From positions 119,900,046-119,964,045 of the forward strand of contig CM071600.1 in assembly GCA_036435485.1 (NCBI GenBank): a DNA stretch of 64,000 nucleotides, read 5' to 3'. Numbering within the stretch: position 1 is the first letter of the stretch; the number at the start of each line of letters is the position of its first letter. Position numbers and translations under genes: made by a program. Origin of the DNA: Saposhnikovia divaricata (lineage: Eukaryota; Streptophyta; Magnoliopsida; Apiales; Apiaceae). The notes under the pieces were generated by a model, which ran no database searches, was not told the origin of the DNA, and was given only the letters and a program-made list of their open reading frames with translations. Positions 45,128 through 57,333 of this stretch are shown here, one piece after another.

Positions 45128-48100
45128 TGTAAGGATCTGGATATAAAATAACTCAAGTTCTATATTTAGATTAGAATTGGATTTTTGTACATATATTTTA
45201 AAAATAGCGGAGTTAGGCGGCTGATCAGTCCCGCACTAACCCCGGACAATGCACACAGTAAAGTCCCTCTAAATGGATCCATGGCACACATTGGCCTCAA
45301 TTTTTGACCATTAATCGGGTCTCCTCGAAGGGACTCTACCCATAAAGGGTCTCCTTTAAAAACATTCCAATTCTATATCAAACGCACTAGGTGTCAGGAC
45401 AATCGACAACCTTTGCCAACCAAACAACTGGAAAGCTCACGTTCCAGAACAACAACTCATAATCCAAGAATCAATGAAGAATTCAAGATCAATAGGTGTC
45501 GACGAGTTCGACACGATAAATAGGGTAATAATTAAGGAATAATAAACACAAAGGGTATTAACGAGTTCGATACAGTGAATGGGTTGTAAATTCATAAAAA
45601 GTATGAACAACAGGTATCAACAAGATCGATAAAAATAATTGGGGTGATAATTAAGAAACAACAATAACAATACATGTCGACGAGATCGACAATACTAATT
45701 TCAATAAGTATCGACGAGATCGATACGAGTAATTGGGGTGACATCATAATCAGAATGATTAGAAATAATTTCACTTGAACCAAAAGTGAAGGGAAAATAC
45801 TTGCCTGTCAATAAACGCTAAACTCGTCTACACTTGATCACCTCACTCTACTTTCCCCTTCCCCTTTATCCTTCTGACTCGATTCTAAATTTTTTGGTTC
45901 CTCTTACTTGACTCTATAACAATTAGAGCGCATTAATCACATATAGAGCATTTAAGACTCACTAGCAATTAATACACATGATTCAAATAGCACATAAGCA
46001 TGTAAACTCCACAAAATAGCACATGTAACTCACTTCTATAATTAACTGACTCAAGAAATATTTTTAAAACAATCTTCAATCTTGGTTTTTGAATAAAACC
46101 CAACCCGGAATATTTTAAATAATTTTTAAAATATTTTCTGGATTTTAAAAGCGTCAAACACTATTTTTAAAATATTTAAAACAGAAAACTAGTTAATTAA
46201 AAATTAAATAATCCTAATTAAATTAATTAAAATCAACTAATGATTAGTTAATAAAATTATTTAATAAATGATCACATTTGTCAAATAATTATATTAATTA
46301 AATTGTTAAATGAAATTAATTAAAATAATTAAAAGTATTTAACTTTTAATCATTTTTGAATTAAAAGTAAACAAATAAATTATTTTTGAAAATAATAACT
46401 AAATACATAATTCAGAAATAATTCTGAATTTTTAAAATATTATTTTAAAAAATAATTTCTGAATTTCAGAAATAAAACTCAGATTTTTAAAAGTTTTTTT
46501 TTTCATCGTCTTCAACCTTTCCCCCTAGAATTCGGAGGCGGCGGCCGATTTTCCGGTGACAAAAATCCGACCATTTCATCACACATGCACACGCATATAG
46601 GCAGCTAATCGAAAGCCCAACACCTGGAAAATACAACCCAGCAACTTTTGTCAAAGAAAATTGATCAAAACGAACCTAAAGAAAGTTTTTCCGGCGAGCT
46701 CAACAATTATTCTGGCCAAAAATCGTTTTCATTCGTTTCTAAACCACACTGCATGATTCTTATCACAAAACGAAGCTTAGGACTTATACAATCTAACCCC
46801 TGACACCTCTAACACGAACAATCAACACACGCTATGAACGAATGATTTAAAAATTGGGCATAAACTAATAAACTTGAACACCAACAAATCGGAACCAATC
46901 GAAGCAATTAAACACATAAATCGACTATAAACAACTCAGTAAAGCTAAAGGAGCCATCAAAATCACCAAACAAGCAACCAATCAAAAATCCCCAATTTGC
47001 GTTAAGAACCCTAGAAAATTCGAATTTAAATAAAAATTCACAGAAAATTAAGACATTATCCCACACAAAATCTGGTTGTAGATTATGAAACTAGATGTCA
47101 AGAGCTTCGATTTGAGTACTTGAGCGTTGAAATCAGAAGTAGATAACAGCTTCAAAATTGCGTTTGATCTTCAAGAACAGGAGAGAGAAAAAACATTTTC
47201 TTTTGATTAAAGGATTTTTATGATTTTAATGAATAAATAAAAATAATTATTGGCTATTTATATTTTTGAAAAGTAATAATACCTTTCAAAACGATCGAAA
47301 CCTAAATGTTAATTGGTCTCGAAAGTACCAATTAATTAGATTACGGGTCCGGCACGAATAAAATATTTTTGCAAAAAAATATCGAATCCGATAAGGAAAA
47401 TTTGTAAATGATATAAGATGAATAGAATACGAGTTTTAAATATTTTGAAATTTATTTGATGAATTTTGATGCGAAAATGATTTTAAATCGAAGCCCTAGA
47501 GATTTTGAAAACAGGGTTTTAACGGATAAAGATGAACTAACTACACGAATCATGAAAAAGACTTTTCGATCTTATCCATTAGCATAATACACATAATAAA
47601 CGGGTTTTATATTAAAGTGGCCACCCATTGTACTCGAATGTATCCAGTAGACCACCCATTCAAAAACGATATCATTTGAATCATTAAAGTCATAATAAAT
47701 ATCAAACAAATACCTCTATATATGTAATCGAGAAGTAAAAGTAATATTTCATCGAGTTCTACACATTTTTCTTAAATACTACTGTAATCAAATGAAAGGT
47801 TATGAATTCTAGTATTTTTGATAATATTTTAGAATTTAAAAAGTTTATTTACTATTTATTTTTAATTAAAACAAGGAAAAAGACAATAAAATTAAAAATA
47901 AATAGTAAATGAATTTTAAAAAAAATAAATATATTATCAAAAATACTAGAATTATTAACCTTTCGTTTGGTTATGGAAGCATTCAAGAAAAATGCGTAGA
48001 ACTCAATTAAAAATTATTTTTACTTCTTAAGTACATTTTAAAGGTATTCATTTGATATTTATTATGACTTTAATGATTCAAATGATATCTTTTTTGAATG

Positions 48101-48270
48101 GGTGGTCTACTTAATACATTCGAGTGCAATGGGTGACCACTTTGATATAAACCCTCATAATAAACACATATGGGGATCTTTTAAATCATTTTAACACTTA
48201 TCCCCTAATACCAATCAACATTTAACACATCGACTCGTCAAACTAGAATTAAATATTCGCGGTTCTTACA
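45128..48270 (-). repeat. Probable solo LTR of a Tekay-like family
   Basis: Ends are inverted (TGTAAG...CTTACA) and in minus orientation it begins TGTAAGAACC like family C. Near 45220-45300 it shares GCTGATCAG, AAAGTCCCTCTA and CACATTGGCC with the family A LTRs. No PBS is seen on the left or PPT on the right, so internal sequence is missing. Flanks AGTGC and AATAC are not a duplication. The small ORFs at 45592-45783 and 45969-46157 are AT-rich filler. A MITE sits at 47602-48155. Confidence 0.6.
47602..48155. mobile_element. Foldback MITE with 10-bp target duplication (Mutator-like)
   Basis: The 554 bases fold back on themselves. The left arm from GGGTTTTATATTAAAGTGG pairs with the right arm from AGGGTTTATATCAAAGTGG, and similarity continues for well over 150 bases on each side (CACCCATT, GTAGACCACCCATTC, GATATCATTTGAATC). 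CATAATAAAC flanks it on both sides (47592-47601, 48156-48165). Duplications of 9-11 bp are typical of Mutator-like elements. There is no coding sequence, so it is non-autonomous. Confidence 0.88.
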
Positions 48271-48555
48271 AATACACTATCAAGATTGGAAATTTTTTAA
48301 AGAATAGAGATTGTATAACAGGCAAAAGTAAATTTGAAGAAGTGAATGAATGGTTAACCATTTTTATCCTTTTGGCGAATGACTTAACAGATCCTGGGGT
48401 GTCACTATAATTAGATAGATCAATCATATTCTGTATGAAAGATTTCTTTAGTCAGACATGAGACATGTAAATGACTTACAATAATAATGCATCAAATCAA
48501 TTAAATCATAAACTATTTTAAGTTAAAGAAAACATATGATTTTTTTTTTTGATAA

Positions 48556-50345
48556 TTAAAACATATGATTTCTTACATCAGCAAAATCGGAAGTACTGGC
48601 AGTTACGTTTCTACTATCGTGTGCATCTTTGACCTTGAAAAATTTACTTTGAATCATAAAATTATCATGACTTATCTTGACAATAAAAATACATTCCTTG
48701 CCTACTATCTTCTTAATCGCTGAAGGATAGTCATCGATCTGTTTGTTCTGCAATATAATTAGTAAAAAACATATACATTAAAACATCATGATTCAGGATA
48801 AAATTTGTAAGTAGCAAAAATATTATGGTCTATATGTTGGTACCTTGATACCGTCAAATATAAGTTTTGTTGCCATTTGTCCAACTAAACGTCTTGCAGC
48901 TTTGCCTGTGAGAACAAAGTAAAAAGCCTCATTTTAATCACCAGCAAGAATAATGATCTTATACCTGATTTAAGATACATGCAAAAAGGATATATTTATT
49001 ATTATGTTGTTGTTTAAATTGTTGAATTTAAAGATCATGAATTAGTGAATTAATACATTTTTCCTGGAACAGGTATGTTCTGATTGCATTTCCTAGTACA
49101 CTTCCATTTTCCTTCTACCTTGCATGCCTCTCCTTCACACTTTGCACAACTATAAAACCATCAGCTTTCATTCTCTTCCAGAGATATAATTTTTACATTA
49201 CACAAAAAAAAGCTTCTGCATAAAAGCATTCGGGATCAAAATAATTAATAAAAAAATATAATAACGATTCAAGTGTATTACTGTATATCAAGTGGAAGAC
49301 TTTCAAACCCCTGTATCATTCGTGTTTGTTTTCTCACCCTACTCTTTAAGTGTTATTACTTGAATAATAGTTGGAGGAGGAGTTGGAAGTGGTTCAGAAA
49401 CTGAACTGTTAGGAGCCTTGTAACCTTCTTCCTTAAGCCTAAAAGAGTGTCAGAGCATTAAAAAGTTTAATTAATAAACTTCATAATAACTAATTTAACC
49501 TATTTTTGCTCAAATTCATTAATTATAGATGTGAATGTTATTCACTAAAAATTTGAAATGTAAATACCTTAACCTCATTAAACGGACAAAGACATTGTCC
49601 AAATTTAGATAGACTTTCGAGGAAGGAAGAGTACAGACTGGGATGGAACCTATGGAAATTTAAGGAAATTTATAGTTAATGTCATAATAGTAATGGTGTT
49701 TAAGAACTTTTAAGGATGTGTGAGTAGATATTTCTATACTTACTCTTAAATATCTTTAGCTTTGAACTTGTTATAATTACAATAATTGGATTTTCTTCAG
49801 CTTTTAGATAGAGCTCATCAATTGTTTCAGCAAGTTTTCCCCAAACTATTACTCTGTGAGAGTACCTATTGGTTTATATTCCAATTAATATAAACGAACA
49901 AAGAGGATGGTAAGAATGTTTGAAAGTGATACATATTCACAGATATACAAAGATAAAGAAGAAAAATAATCTTTATATCTTCCATCAGTAATCCTAAATT
50001 TCACAATACTTTTTTCACCATACGTAGTCTGAATCAGTCTCACGCGTTCAAAATCTTCCAAAACTCCAATGACATCTATAGACAAATAACGTGACTGAAA
50101 CCATGTTAAATATTTGTAATTTAACGAATGAAAATTAATAGTTACGAAAGGTATATTCTAAAAGAGGATAACCTGTGGAAATATCAAGACTGTTAGGATT
50201 TGTTTAGCCTGCTTACATTGGTGAATAGCTCGTTCAAATCCAAAAACTCAAATTTGTGATTTGGTATCATAAAATCTTCACCTTTTAATTTCTCAATAGT
50301 GGTGGAGTTTATAAAAGTTAATGAGAAATTTGGAACTCGCCGGCC
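48556..50345 (-). pseudogene. RPA70-like OB-fold gene remnant with introns
   Basis: Minus-strand pieces in order: RVPNFSLTFINSTTIEKLKG and IPNHKFEFLDLNELFTNVS (about 50340-50220); SIDVIGVLEDFERVRLIQTT (from 50085), the usual DBD-B start; VIVWGKLAETIDELYLKAE and PIIVIITS (about 49855-49765); VCTLPSSKVYLNLDNVFVRL (about 49645-49580); a Cys4-type segment CAKCEGEACKVEGKWKC with a following Cys (about 49150-49080), like the RPA C-terminal zinc finger; AARRLVGQMATKLIFDGIK (about 48905-48845); and DDYPSAIKKIVGKECIFIVK (48753 onward). GT/AG-like borders separate them. The N-terminal part is missing and no full frame remains. RPA70 binds single-stranded DNA; such genes are amplified in plants and also occur in Helitrons. 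Host fragment or Helitron cargo cannot be decided. 48271-48555 shows nothing recognisable. Confidence 0.7.
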
Positions 50346-50624
50346 TCATAGTTCTCGTTGCCTCTCTTGTGTAAAAAATTGTAATTATATAAAGGCAACC
50401 TTCCTCAATATCCTTGGAAATGGTTTTTCATTTTTCAACATATATAAATGCTTGCATGTGACAATTCTGTAATTAAGAAGAATATTTGCGTTAAGAAAAA
50501 TCGATCCAAATAAAAGTTATACGAAAGTTAATAATACGAAAAGATAATCAAATCTAATGTAGTGAAAATTTTATACTTACATATTCGTCAAGTAAAATCA
50601 AATTGTACCCTTTAAGAGCATACA

Positions 50625-50660
50625 TATATATATATATATGTGTGTGTGTATATATATATA
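50625..50660. repeat. TA/TG microsatellite
   Basis: (AT)n, a short (GT)n run, then (AT)n again, directly left of the second MITE. Confidence 0.85.
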
Positions 50661-50997
50661 GAGTTGCACTCCATAGCAAACACCTTATATAACAAACAAT
50701 AAAGAACACCTCATATCTAATATAATTTAGGAGTTCCGTCATAGCACCCAATACAAAAAGTTATTTTTTTACCCTATAGCAAACCAGATTTTTTTTTTTG
50801 AAAATTTACTGTTCATTGATGACGTCATCAATGACGTCATCAGTGAACAGTAATTTTCATTTTTTTTTGCAGACTTGATAGAGGGTAAAAAATAACAACT
50901 TTTTGTATTGGGTGCCCCTGGCGGGGCAAAAGGATCTAATAGATCTAAGGTGTTCTTTGTTGTTTGTTATATAAGAGTGTTCTATATGGAGCAAAGG

Positions 50998-51000
<3 letters not shown>
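50661..51000. mobile_element. Foldback MITE with TGACGTCA core, flanked by TA repeats
   Basis: Arms of about 150 bases pair imperfectly: CTCCATAGCAAACACC and TTATATAACAAACAATAAAG on the left match CTCCATATAGAACACT and TTATATAACAAACAACAAAG read from the right. The centre (50806-50853) is a 48-base near-palindrome holding TGACGTCA at 50820-50827 and 50832-50839. It sits inside a TA-rich microsatellite, so a TA duplication (mariner-like) is possible but cannot be shown. No coding sequence. Confidence 0.8.

Positions 51001-51034
<34 letters not shown>
51001..51034. repeat. (AT)n microsatellite
   Basis: About 17 AT units directly right of the MITE. Confidence 0.95.
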
Positions 51035-51037
<3 letters not shown>

Positions 51038-51101
51038 TTATTATGTATTTTTGGAATGTCACTTGAGGTATTACATATTTTTTAGGCTTAATGACCTTTT
51101 G

Positions 51102-54100
51102 TGTGACGCCCTCCTAATCTGGGGCCTAGATCGGGGAGTCACTGACGCGCTAGATAAAAACACCCTAAAAATAGTAACTATAAATATAACATGCTGACTG
51201 ACCCAACTCTACTCACCTGGATCTTTCACAGGTAATGGTATGAAACAAGCAAGCCAACGTCTAACTAACTTATTATTACAAACCAAATTCAATTTAAAAT
51301 TATTATTTCAAACAAACAATTCCAAAAGCTTTACTACTAGTTCTCACAACTAACTAAAGTTCTCCTCACTGAGCTGTTATTGCATCTACCTCGGGAGCTA
51401 TCTCAAAATGAACCACCTCAGGGCCACGATAGGTGCGCTTCCTCGCAGTTTGAATGGTACGGACCATGATTCTTAAGCTACTGTCAAAAAGGTTAGACAA
51501 AAATAATAATGAGCCAACTCTCAGCAAGTAATTAAAGTATTTAACTTGGAAACTATAATATCAAGATATATAAAAATGGATGACAGTAGGTTAAGATATG
51601 GCATGAGTATACTGGAACAATAAGAATGAAACTGGCACCTGAATATGACAGGGGATCAACTGATAAACAGGACAACAATAGATATGCTGGAACAATAAAA
51701 GTAATACCGACAATTGATAATGATAGGATATCAACTGATAAGTAGAACAACAATGGTTATCAGAATATATGTAAAGCAATTGACATTTCAAATGGTAAGA
51801 CAATTTCATTTTACAGTAATATGAAAGTAATCATTAACTTTAAGAAAACTGATTGGAGGTTTTATTCCACACAGAAAATACGGGTGATCAGCCCATAAAG
51901 TCCCCATAACGGACACAAAGTCCCTCTAGACATTAATCATTTCATTAGGATAGCTTAGGTTCCTAAGAGGCAACACATTGGCCTATAAGGGTGTTGGACT
52001 GGACAGACCAGAACTACACCAATAATACACACAAACAGGCGGAACCGGCATTACCCGTTCGCTCACGCCTCTCCAATCGTCAGGAATCCGTAGAAACCAT
52101 TTTTATCTAAGTTCTTAACATTTTATAAATCGTATTCTGAAAAAATTTAAAATTTAGAAAACCTTTTTAAATTTAGAAAACACTTGAATATTTAAATCCT
52201 TTCAAAAACCATTACTCCGAGGTACCTTTGACTCACTGATAACAAATCAGCCCAGTCTAAGTAACTTCAAAGTATTTTAAGAAAATAACCCATTTTGATT
52301 TACAATAATAAAAGTCAAAGAGTTTGGCTAAGTTTTCTGATATCAAGGATATAGAGATACAAGTCTGAATCATGAAGATATAGACTCACAGGTAATCAAG
52401 GTTTTGATCAGGGTATAATGAAAGAAACTCAAGTCAAAGGTCAAAGGTATGGATTAAGTCTAGTTTAAAAACATTGATCAAGTTATAGAGTTTAAGGAAC
52501 AATAATAAAGGTAATCAAGTTTGTAAAACAGTGTTTAGGTCACAATGAATCTTTTATAGGTTTTAGGGTCAACATAGGTTCGACTGATCACGGACATAGG
52601 TTAACTAGAATAGTGGTTTATCTGTCAGTCAATTAACTTTGACTCTGGAAAGTGGTATGGCATATATGGTTAAGAAGCAATTAGAAAGAATTAATCTGTT
52701 TTAGAGTAGTTTGCAGTTATACATTAAATTGTTGATAAGACTTGGGGTTTATGCAAAGGTAAGGGTACTAGCATATGAATAACAAGATAGATACATTTGG
52801 ATCAACAGGCTATAAACAGTTTCAAGAATATGAACTTCAAGAAAAGATAGAGTTACTTGCCTCTGGTAGAATGCAACAGCTAACAGCTCAGTCACTGATA
52901 CTCAACTTTAGCATTCCCTTTATTACTAGGGCCTACGTCCTTCGTATCTACATAAACCATATCACTTACTTTAGTATATCATACTTCTAATACGTCTAAT
53001 CCTATTCTACCCAAACGATTCTTATAACGCACTAATCCTTATCGTATAGCATACGTACCAGCTATATTTATCAGATAATCACTTAGACACATAGCACATA
53101 AAACATGCAAATCAGATATGTCATATAAACACTTAACATATAAAGTCAATTTGATTTATAACCAATTTATCTTATACTACTACACATTTATAATTTATAA
53201 TTTTTTTCACGAAAATCGGACAGAGTTTCCTTTGTAAAATAGACTATCCCGTCGGAAAACATCCGACTCAAATTAATCCGATGGATTCTAAATCCACCTA
53301 CAAGCCCAAAATTACATTATTTACACTACCACTGATTCGAAATCATCAAACCATTATCGATAATTGCTAACTTAATTTATTCTCGAATAAGAATCATAAA
53401 AGTCATGTAATTTATATGAATATCTAAAATTCGAGTTTTACTCTATCATAATCCGAAACTCCATACATACATAATAATTAACGTATAAACATCAAAAATG
53501 AATTATTATTTACTAACAATAATTCAAAAAATTTTAATATAACCACCAATTTAATTAATTCGAAAAATCATGATTATAACATTACAATTAGCAATTAATC
53601 ACCACTAAAATTCTGTAATCATATAGGCTGTTCATATAGTTCGGAAAACAACTCAGAAAATTCATATTAATTGTTTATATCATTTCGAATAATTAAAAAA
53701 TAATTTATCGAATCAATTCATTCGAATTTACCACATAATTCGAACAGAAACAAAGTAAAAATTATTATACTACACTTGCATGCATCAAATCGTAATAAAC
53801 TGAAATTTAAAACATGTAATCGACTCAAGGTCATCATCGACAATATCCCCGGCTCATCGAAACTCATTGCCGGAGGGTAGAAATTCAAGGGTTTCAAAAT
53901 ACATGACTTCCAACTTGAATTTCCACACGAAAATTTAAATAACATCGAATAATACCCACTGCTAAGCATTAAAATTCAAGGGTTTCCATCAAAAATTCAA
54001 CTCAAGCATCGTATATACATGAACATATACATACAACAATATATATACACGAATCAATAGTAACACAAGAATTAAACTCAAAACTGAGCAAAGCAGGGCA

Positions 54101-54982
54101 TAAACTTCAAATTTTTAATCATCAAGGTTTCAAAATTCATCAATTCGCATATACATCTACGCATATACACACATATCGGACTAACCCAATTTGCAAGAAT
54201 CAACAAAACTGCTCGGTAGAAAGGAAGTAGAGGGCATGAGCATCATAAATATGCAAAAGTCGAAGTAATCGGACAAGAATTAAGGGTTGCATGCGATGAA
54301 GCTCGCAATCCGAGGTGGAGAGACTCACAGAGAGAGAATGAAGAGATAGAGCAGGCGAGAGTGAAGAGAAAGGAGAAGGGAGACTGATATTTTGATGTAT
54401 AAAGCCAGGGGAAAAAATGTCCTTTGGCAACTACTAACTACTTTGCTGCAAAATCTAATTTTTAATCAATTTTAAACCAAAATAAAACATAGAAATTATG
54501 GGGAAAATAATTTTAATAATTCTAAAATAAACTTTATGAAATTACAAACCTCCCCATATTTTTAAAATAATTTTTGAATCAAAGATGAATTTTATATGAA
54601 TTTTTGAAATAAAGAACCTTTAAAAAAAATAAAGCTTTTTAAATAATTTTAAAATACCAAAGCTCAAAATTAAATACTCCCACTGATTTTAAAACTAAAT
54701 AATGCCACACTGATGAAATGCAAAAGATTTCATGATTTAAAACAACTCCAATAGTTTTATATGATTTTTGAAAGGTTCAAAATGCACTTTAAAAATAGTT
54801 TTAATACTCCAAAAATATAAATAAAAATTCTACGAACATATACGACACATATCAATCATCACATAATCACATAATCATGATTCCACACATAACTTTGACT
54901 TCTCAAAATATTCATATCACATAATTCACATTTATTAATTAATAAACACTTTTATAATCGCGAAAAATTCTAGGTCGTTATA
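51102..54982 (-). repeat. 3' LTR of a second family A element
   Basis: 3881 bases, minus-strand start TATAACGACCTAG, end GGGCGTCACA. It is clearly related to 20997-24803 but more diverged than the two LTRs of that element. It carries an intact micro-ORF at 51366-51467. Other small ORFs inside it (51553-51809, 52775-52990, 53718-53969, 54200-54430) are not counted. Confidence 0.9.
51366..51467 (-). CDS. LTR micro-ORF, second family A element (intact)
   Basis: ATG at 51467, 33 residues, MVRTIQTARKRTYRGPE then VVHFEIAPEVDAITAQ. It differs from 44361-44462 at codons 2, 4, 5, 7, 8, 13 and 19 (all silent) and 18 (Leu/Val). Position 265-366 bases before the LTR end. Highly basic N-terminal half, acidic/hydrophobic C-terminal half. 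Function unknown; a translated upstream ORF or a small nucleic-acid-binding peptide are possibilities. Confidence 0.65.
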   Translation of the reverse strand: MVRTIQTARKRTYRGPEVVHFEIAPEVDAITAQ

Positions 54983-54983
54983 G

Positions 54984-54995
54984 CCTTCCCCCCTT
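54984..54995 (-). other. Polypurine tract of the second family A element
   Basis: Minus-strand AAGGGGGGAAGG, one base before the LTR start at 54982. Confidence 0.9.
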
Positions 54996-55004
54996 AAAAG
55001 GATT

Positions 55005-56891
55005 CTGTCTCCAGAATCTCTCCTAAGTAAACAGATGATGAGACTTTGCAAGTATCTCGCTCTCAAGTTCCCAAGTTGACTCTTCACTTTAGGATTCCTC
55101 CACAATACTTTAACCAATCTAAAAATCTTATTTCTATGCTTCCTTTCACTTCTATCTTGAATCTCTACTGGTTGCTCTTCGTACGATAAATCTGGCTGAA
55201 TCTCAATAGGTTCATATTCGATTACGTGACTTACATCGGGATTGTACTTCTTAAGCATAGATACGTGGAAAACATTGTGTATATGATGCATGTGCGGTGG
55301 TAACGCCAATTCGTAAGCAACTTTTTCGATTCACTTCAAAATCTCAAATGGTCCTACATACCTTGGACTCAGTTTTCCTTTCTTACCAAATCTTGTAATT
55401 CCTTTCCATGGTGATACCTTTAGCAATACTTGATCTCCTACTTCAAAACTCATATCCTTTCTATTCAAATCGACATATTTTCTCTGTCGATCCTGAGTAG
55501 TAATCAACCTTTTTTGAATAACTTCAATCTTTTTCTTCGTCTGCTGAGCAACTCTGGTCCTAAAATTTTCCTTTCTCGAACTTCTTCCCAATACACTGGT
55601 GATCTACATTTTCTCCTATACAAGGCTTCATATGGTTGCATTCCAATACTCGCGTGGTAACTATTGTTGTACGAAAACTCAACCAATGGAAGATGTTCAT
55701 CCCAACTTCCTTTGAAATCCAATGCACAAGCTCTTAACATATCTTCCATTGTTTGAATAGTCCTTCCACTTTGTCCGCCCATCTGTGGATGGTAGGCTGT
55801 ACTCATCTAAAGTTGCGTTTCTAGGAATTCTTGAAATTGTCGCCAAAATCTCGAATTGAATCGTGGGTCTCGATCAGATACTATCGAAACAGGAACTCCA
55901 TGACGTGACACTATTTCCTTCAAATACAAATGTACCAACTTATCCAATGAGAATCTTTCGTTAATCGATAGAAAATGTGCAGACTTCGTCAGTCGTTCAA
56001 TGATAACCCAAATCGCATCATGATTCGCTTTAGTCTTTGGCAATCCTACTACGAAATCCATGGCAAGGTGTTCCCACTTCCACTCGGGAAATCCAATGGC
56101 TGTAACAATCCACTTGGTTTCTGATGTTCTGCTTTAATTCTCCGGCAGGTATAACACTTGCTTATCCATTCAGCAATCTCTCGTTTCATATCTGGTCACC
56201 AAAAGTTTTCCTTTAAATCTCGATACATCTTCGTGCTTCCAGGGTGAATTGAATACCTCGAACTATGGGCCTTACTTAGAATCTCATTCTTCAACTCCGA
56301 AACATTAGGAATCCATATGCTCTTAGCAAATCTTAAGATACTTTGTTCATCTTTCTGTGTACAAATCTCTTCTCCAGTCAATGTATTCATCTCACAACTC
56401 ATAACTTCGTTTTGACATTTCTGAATCTTCTCTAACAACTATAGTTGAAAAGTCATTGTAGTAAGAAATTCATTAGCATCATTCGAATCATAAACTTCTA
56501 AACTTAACTTCTCAAGCTCTCGATATAACTCCTTTGGCATAGATAACATATTCAGTCTCTCTTTCCTACTCAATGCATCAGCTACCATATTTGCTCTTCC
56601 TGGATGATAACTTATCGTGCAATCATAATCTTTAATTAACTCCAACCATCTCCTTTGCCTCATATTCAACTCCTTCTGGGTGAAAATATACTTCAAGCTT
56701 TTATGATCCGTGACAATTTCACACTTCTCTCCATACAATTAGTGTCTCCAAATCTTCAAAGTGAACACAATCGCAGCTAATTCCAAATCGTGTGTCGGAT
56801 ACTTCTGCTCATATAGTTTAAGCTGTCTCGAAGCGTACGCGATAACGTTTCCGTGTTACCTCAAAACACATCCTAATCCCTTGTGTGAAGC
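55005..56891 (-). pseudogene. Family A pol, C-terminal part (RNase H, integrase, chromodomain)
   Basis: From right to left: RNase H starting at ASHKGLGCVL, cut at 56891 by the copia insertion; FTQ and NMVADALSRK segments; integrase with IHPGSTKMYRDLKENF, catalytic MDFVVGLP and VSDRDPRF; the C-terminal GPFEILK and HNVFHVSMLKKY; and a frameshifted chromodomain-like end (VKVLWRNPK). Stops lie near 56436, 56196 and 55807, with frameshifts near 56060 and 55590. The catalytic glutamate is glycine (GQSGRTIQ, codon 55765-55767). The 5' part of pol, gag and the 5' LTR would lie beyond the window. Confidence 0.9.
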
Positions 56892-57310
56892 TGTTGGGTT
56901 AAACCCATTACGGTAGTATGGGCTTTGGTGGTCCAAGACAAATATGGGTAATATAATAATTATATTTGGATAATTATTATAGATGATATGTCTTGGGTAG
57001 ATAATTAGATACCAAGTATGATTAGAATTTTGTAGGTAATTAGAAACCAAATATGATTATACTTGTATGGTAACTTGGTGGCTAAGTTTATGATGGCCAT
57101 ATATACATAGTCATATTATGTTTGTTAGATCTGCTTGAGTATTGTTTGGCTTAAGTATCGTGTGAGTGAAACACCGTTTTGTGAGATTGATTGTATTATT
57201 GATTATTGTTTGGATTAATAATACAACTTGGGACGCGGGTTTTCCGTGCCATATAATTTTGTTGTGTGTGCTTTGCATTAGTTGATTATCTCGGGTTTTG
57301 CTCCCTAACA
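56892..57310 (+). repeat. 5' LTR of the second copia element
   Basis: 419 bases from TGTTGGGTTAA to CTCCCTAACA, followed two bases later by the primer site. The second LTR is not in the window, so the length rests on the ends and the PBS. Confidence 0.85.
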
Positions 57311-57312
57311 AG

Positions 57313-57326
57313 TGGTATCAAGAACC
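57313..57326 (+). other. Primer binding site of the second copia element
   Basis: TGGTATCAAGAACC, initiator-Met tRNA type with changes; two bases after the LTR. Confidence 0.85.
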
Positions 57327-57333
57327 AAGGTTT

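Noticed and set aside
57050..57311. Small minus-strand ORFs over the second copia LTR
   Set aside because: They run across the LTR/host junction and the LTR itself on the wrong strand; only the ASHKGLGCVL part is real, and it belongs to the interrupted RNase H.
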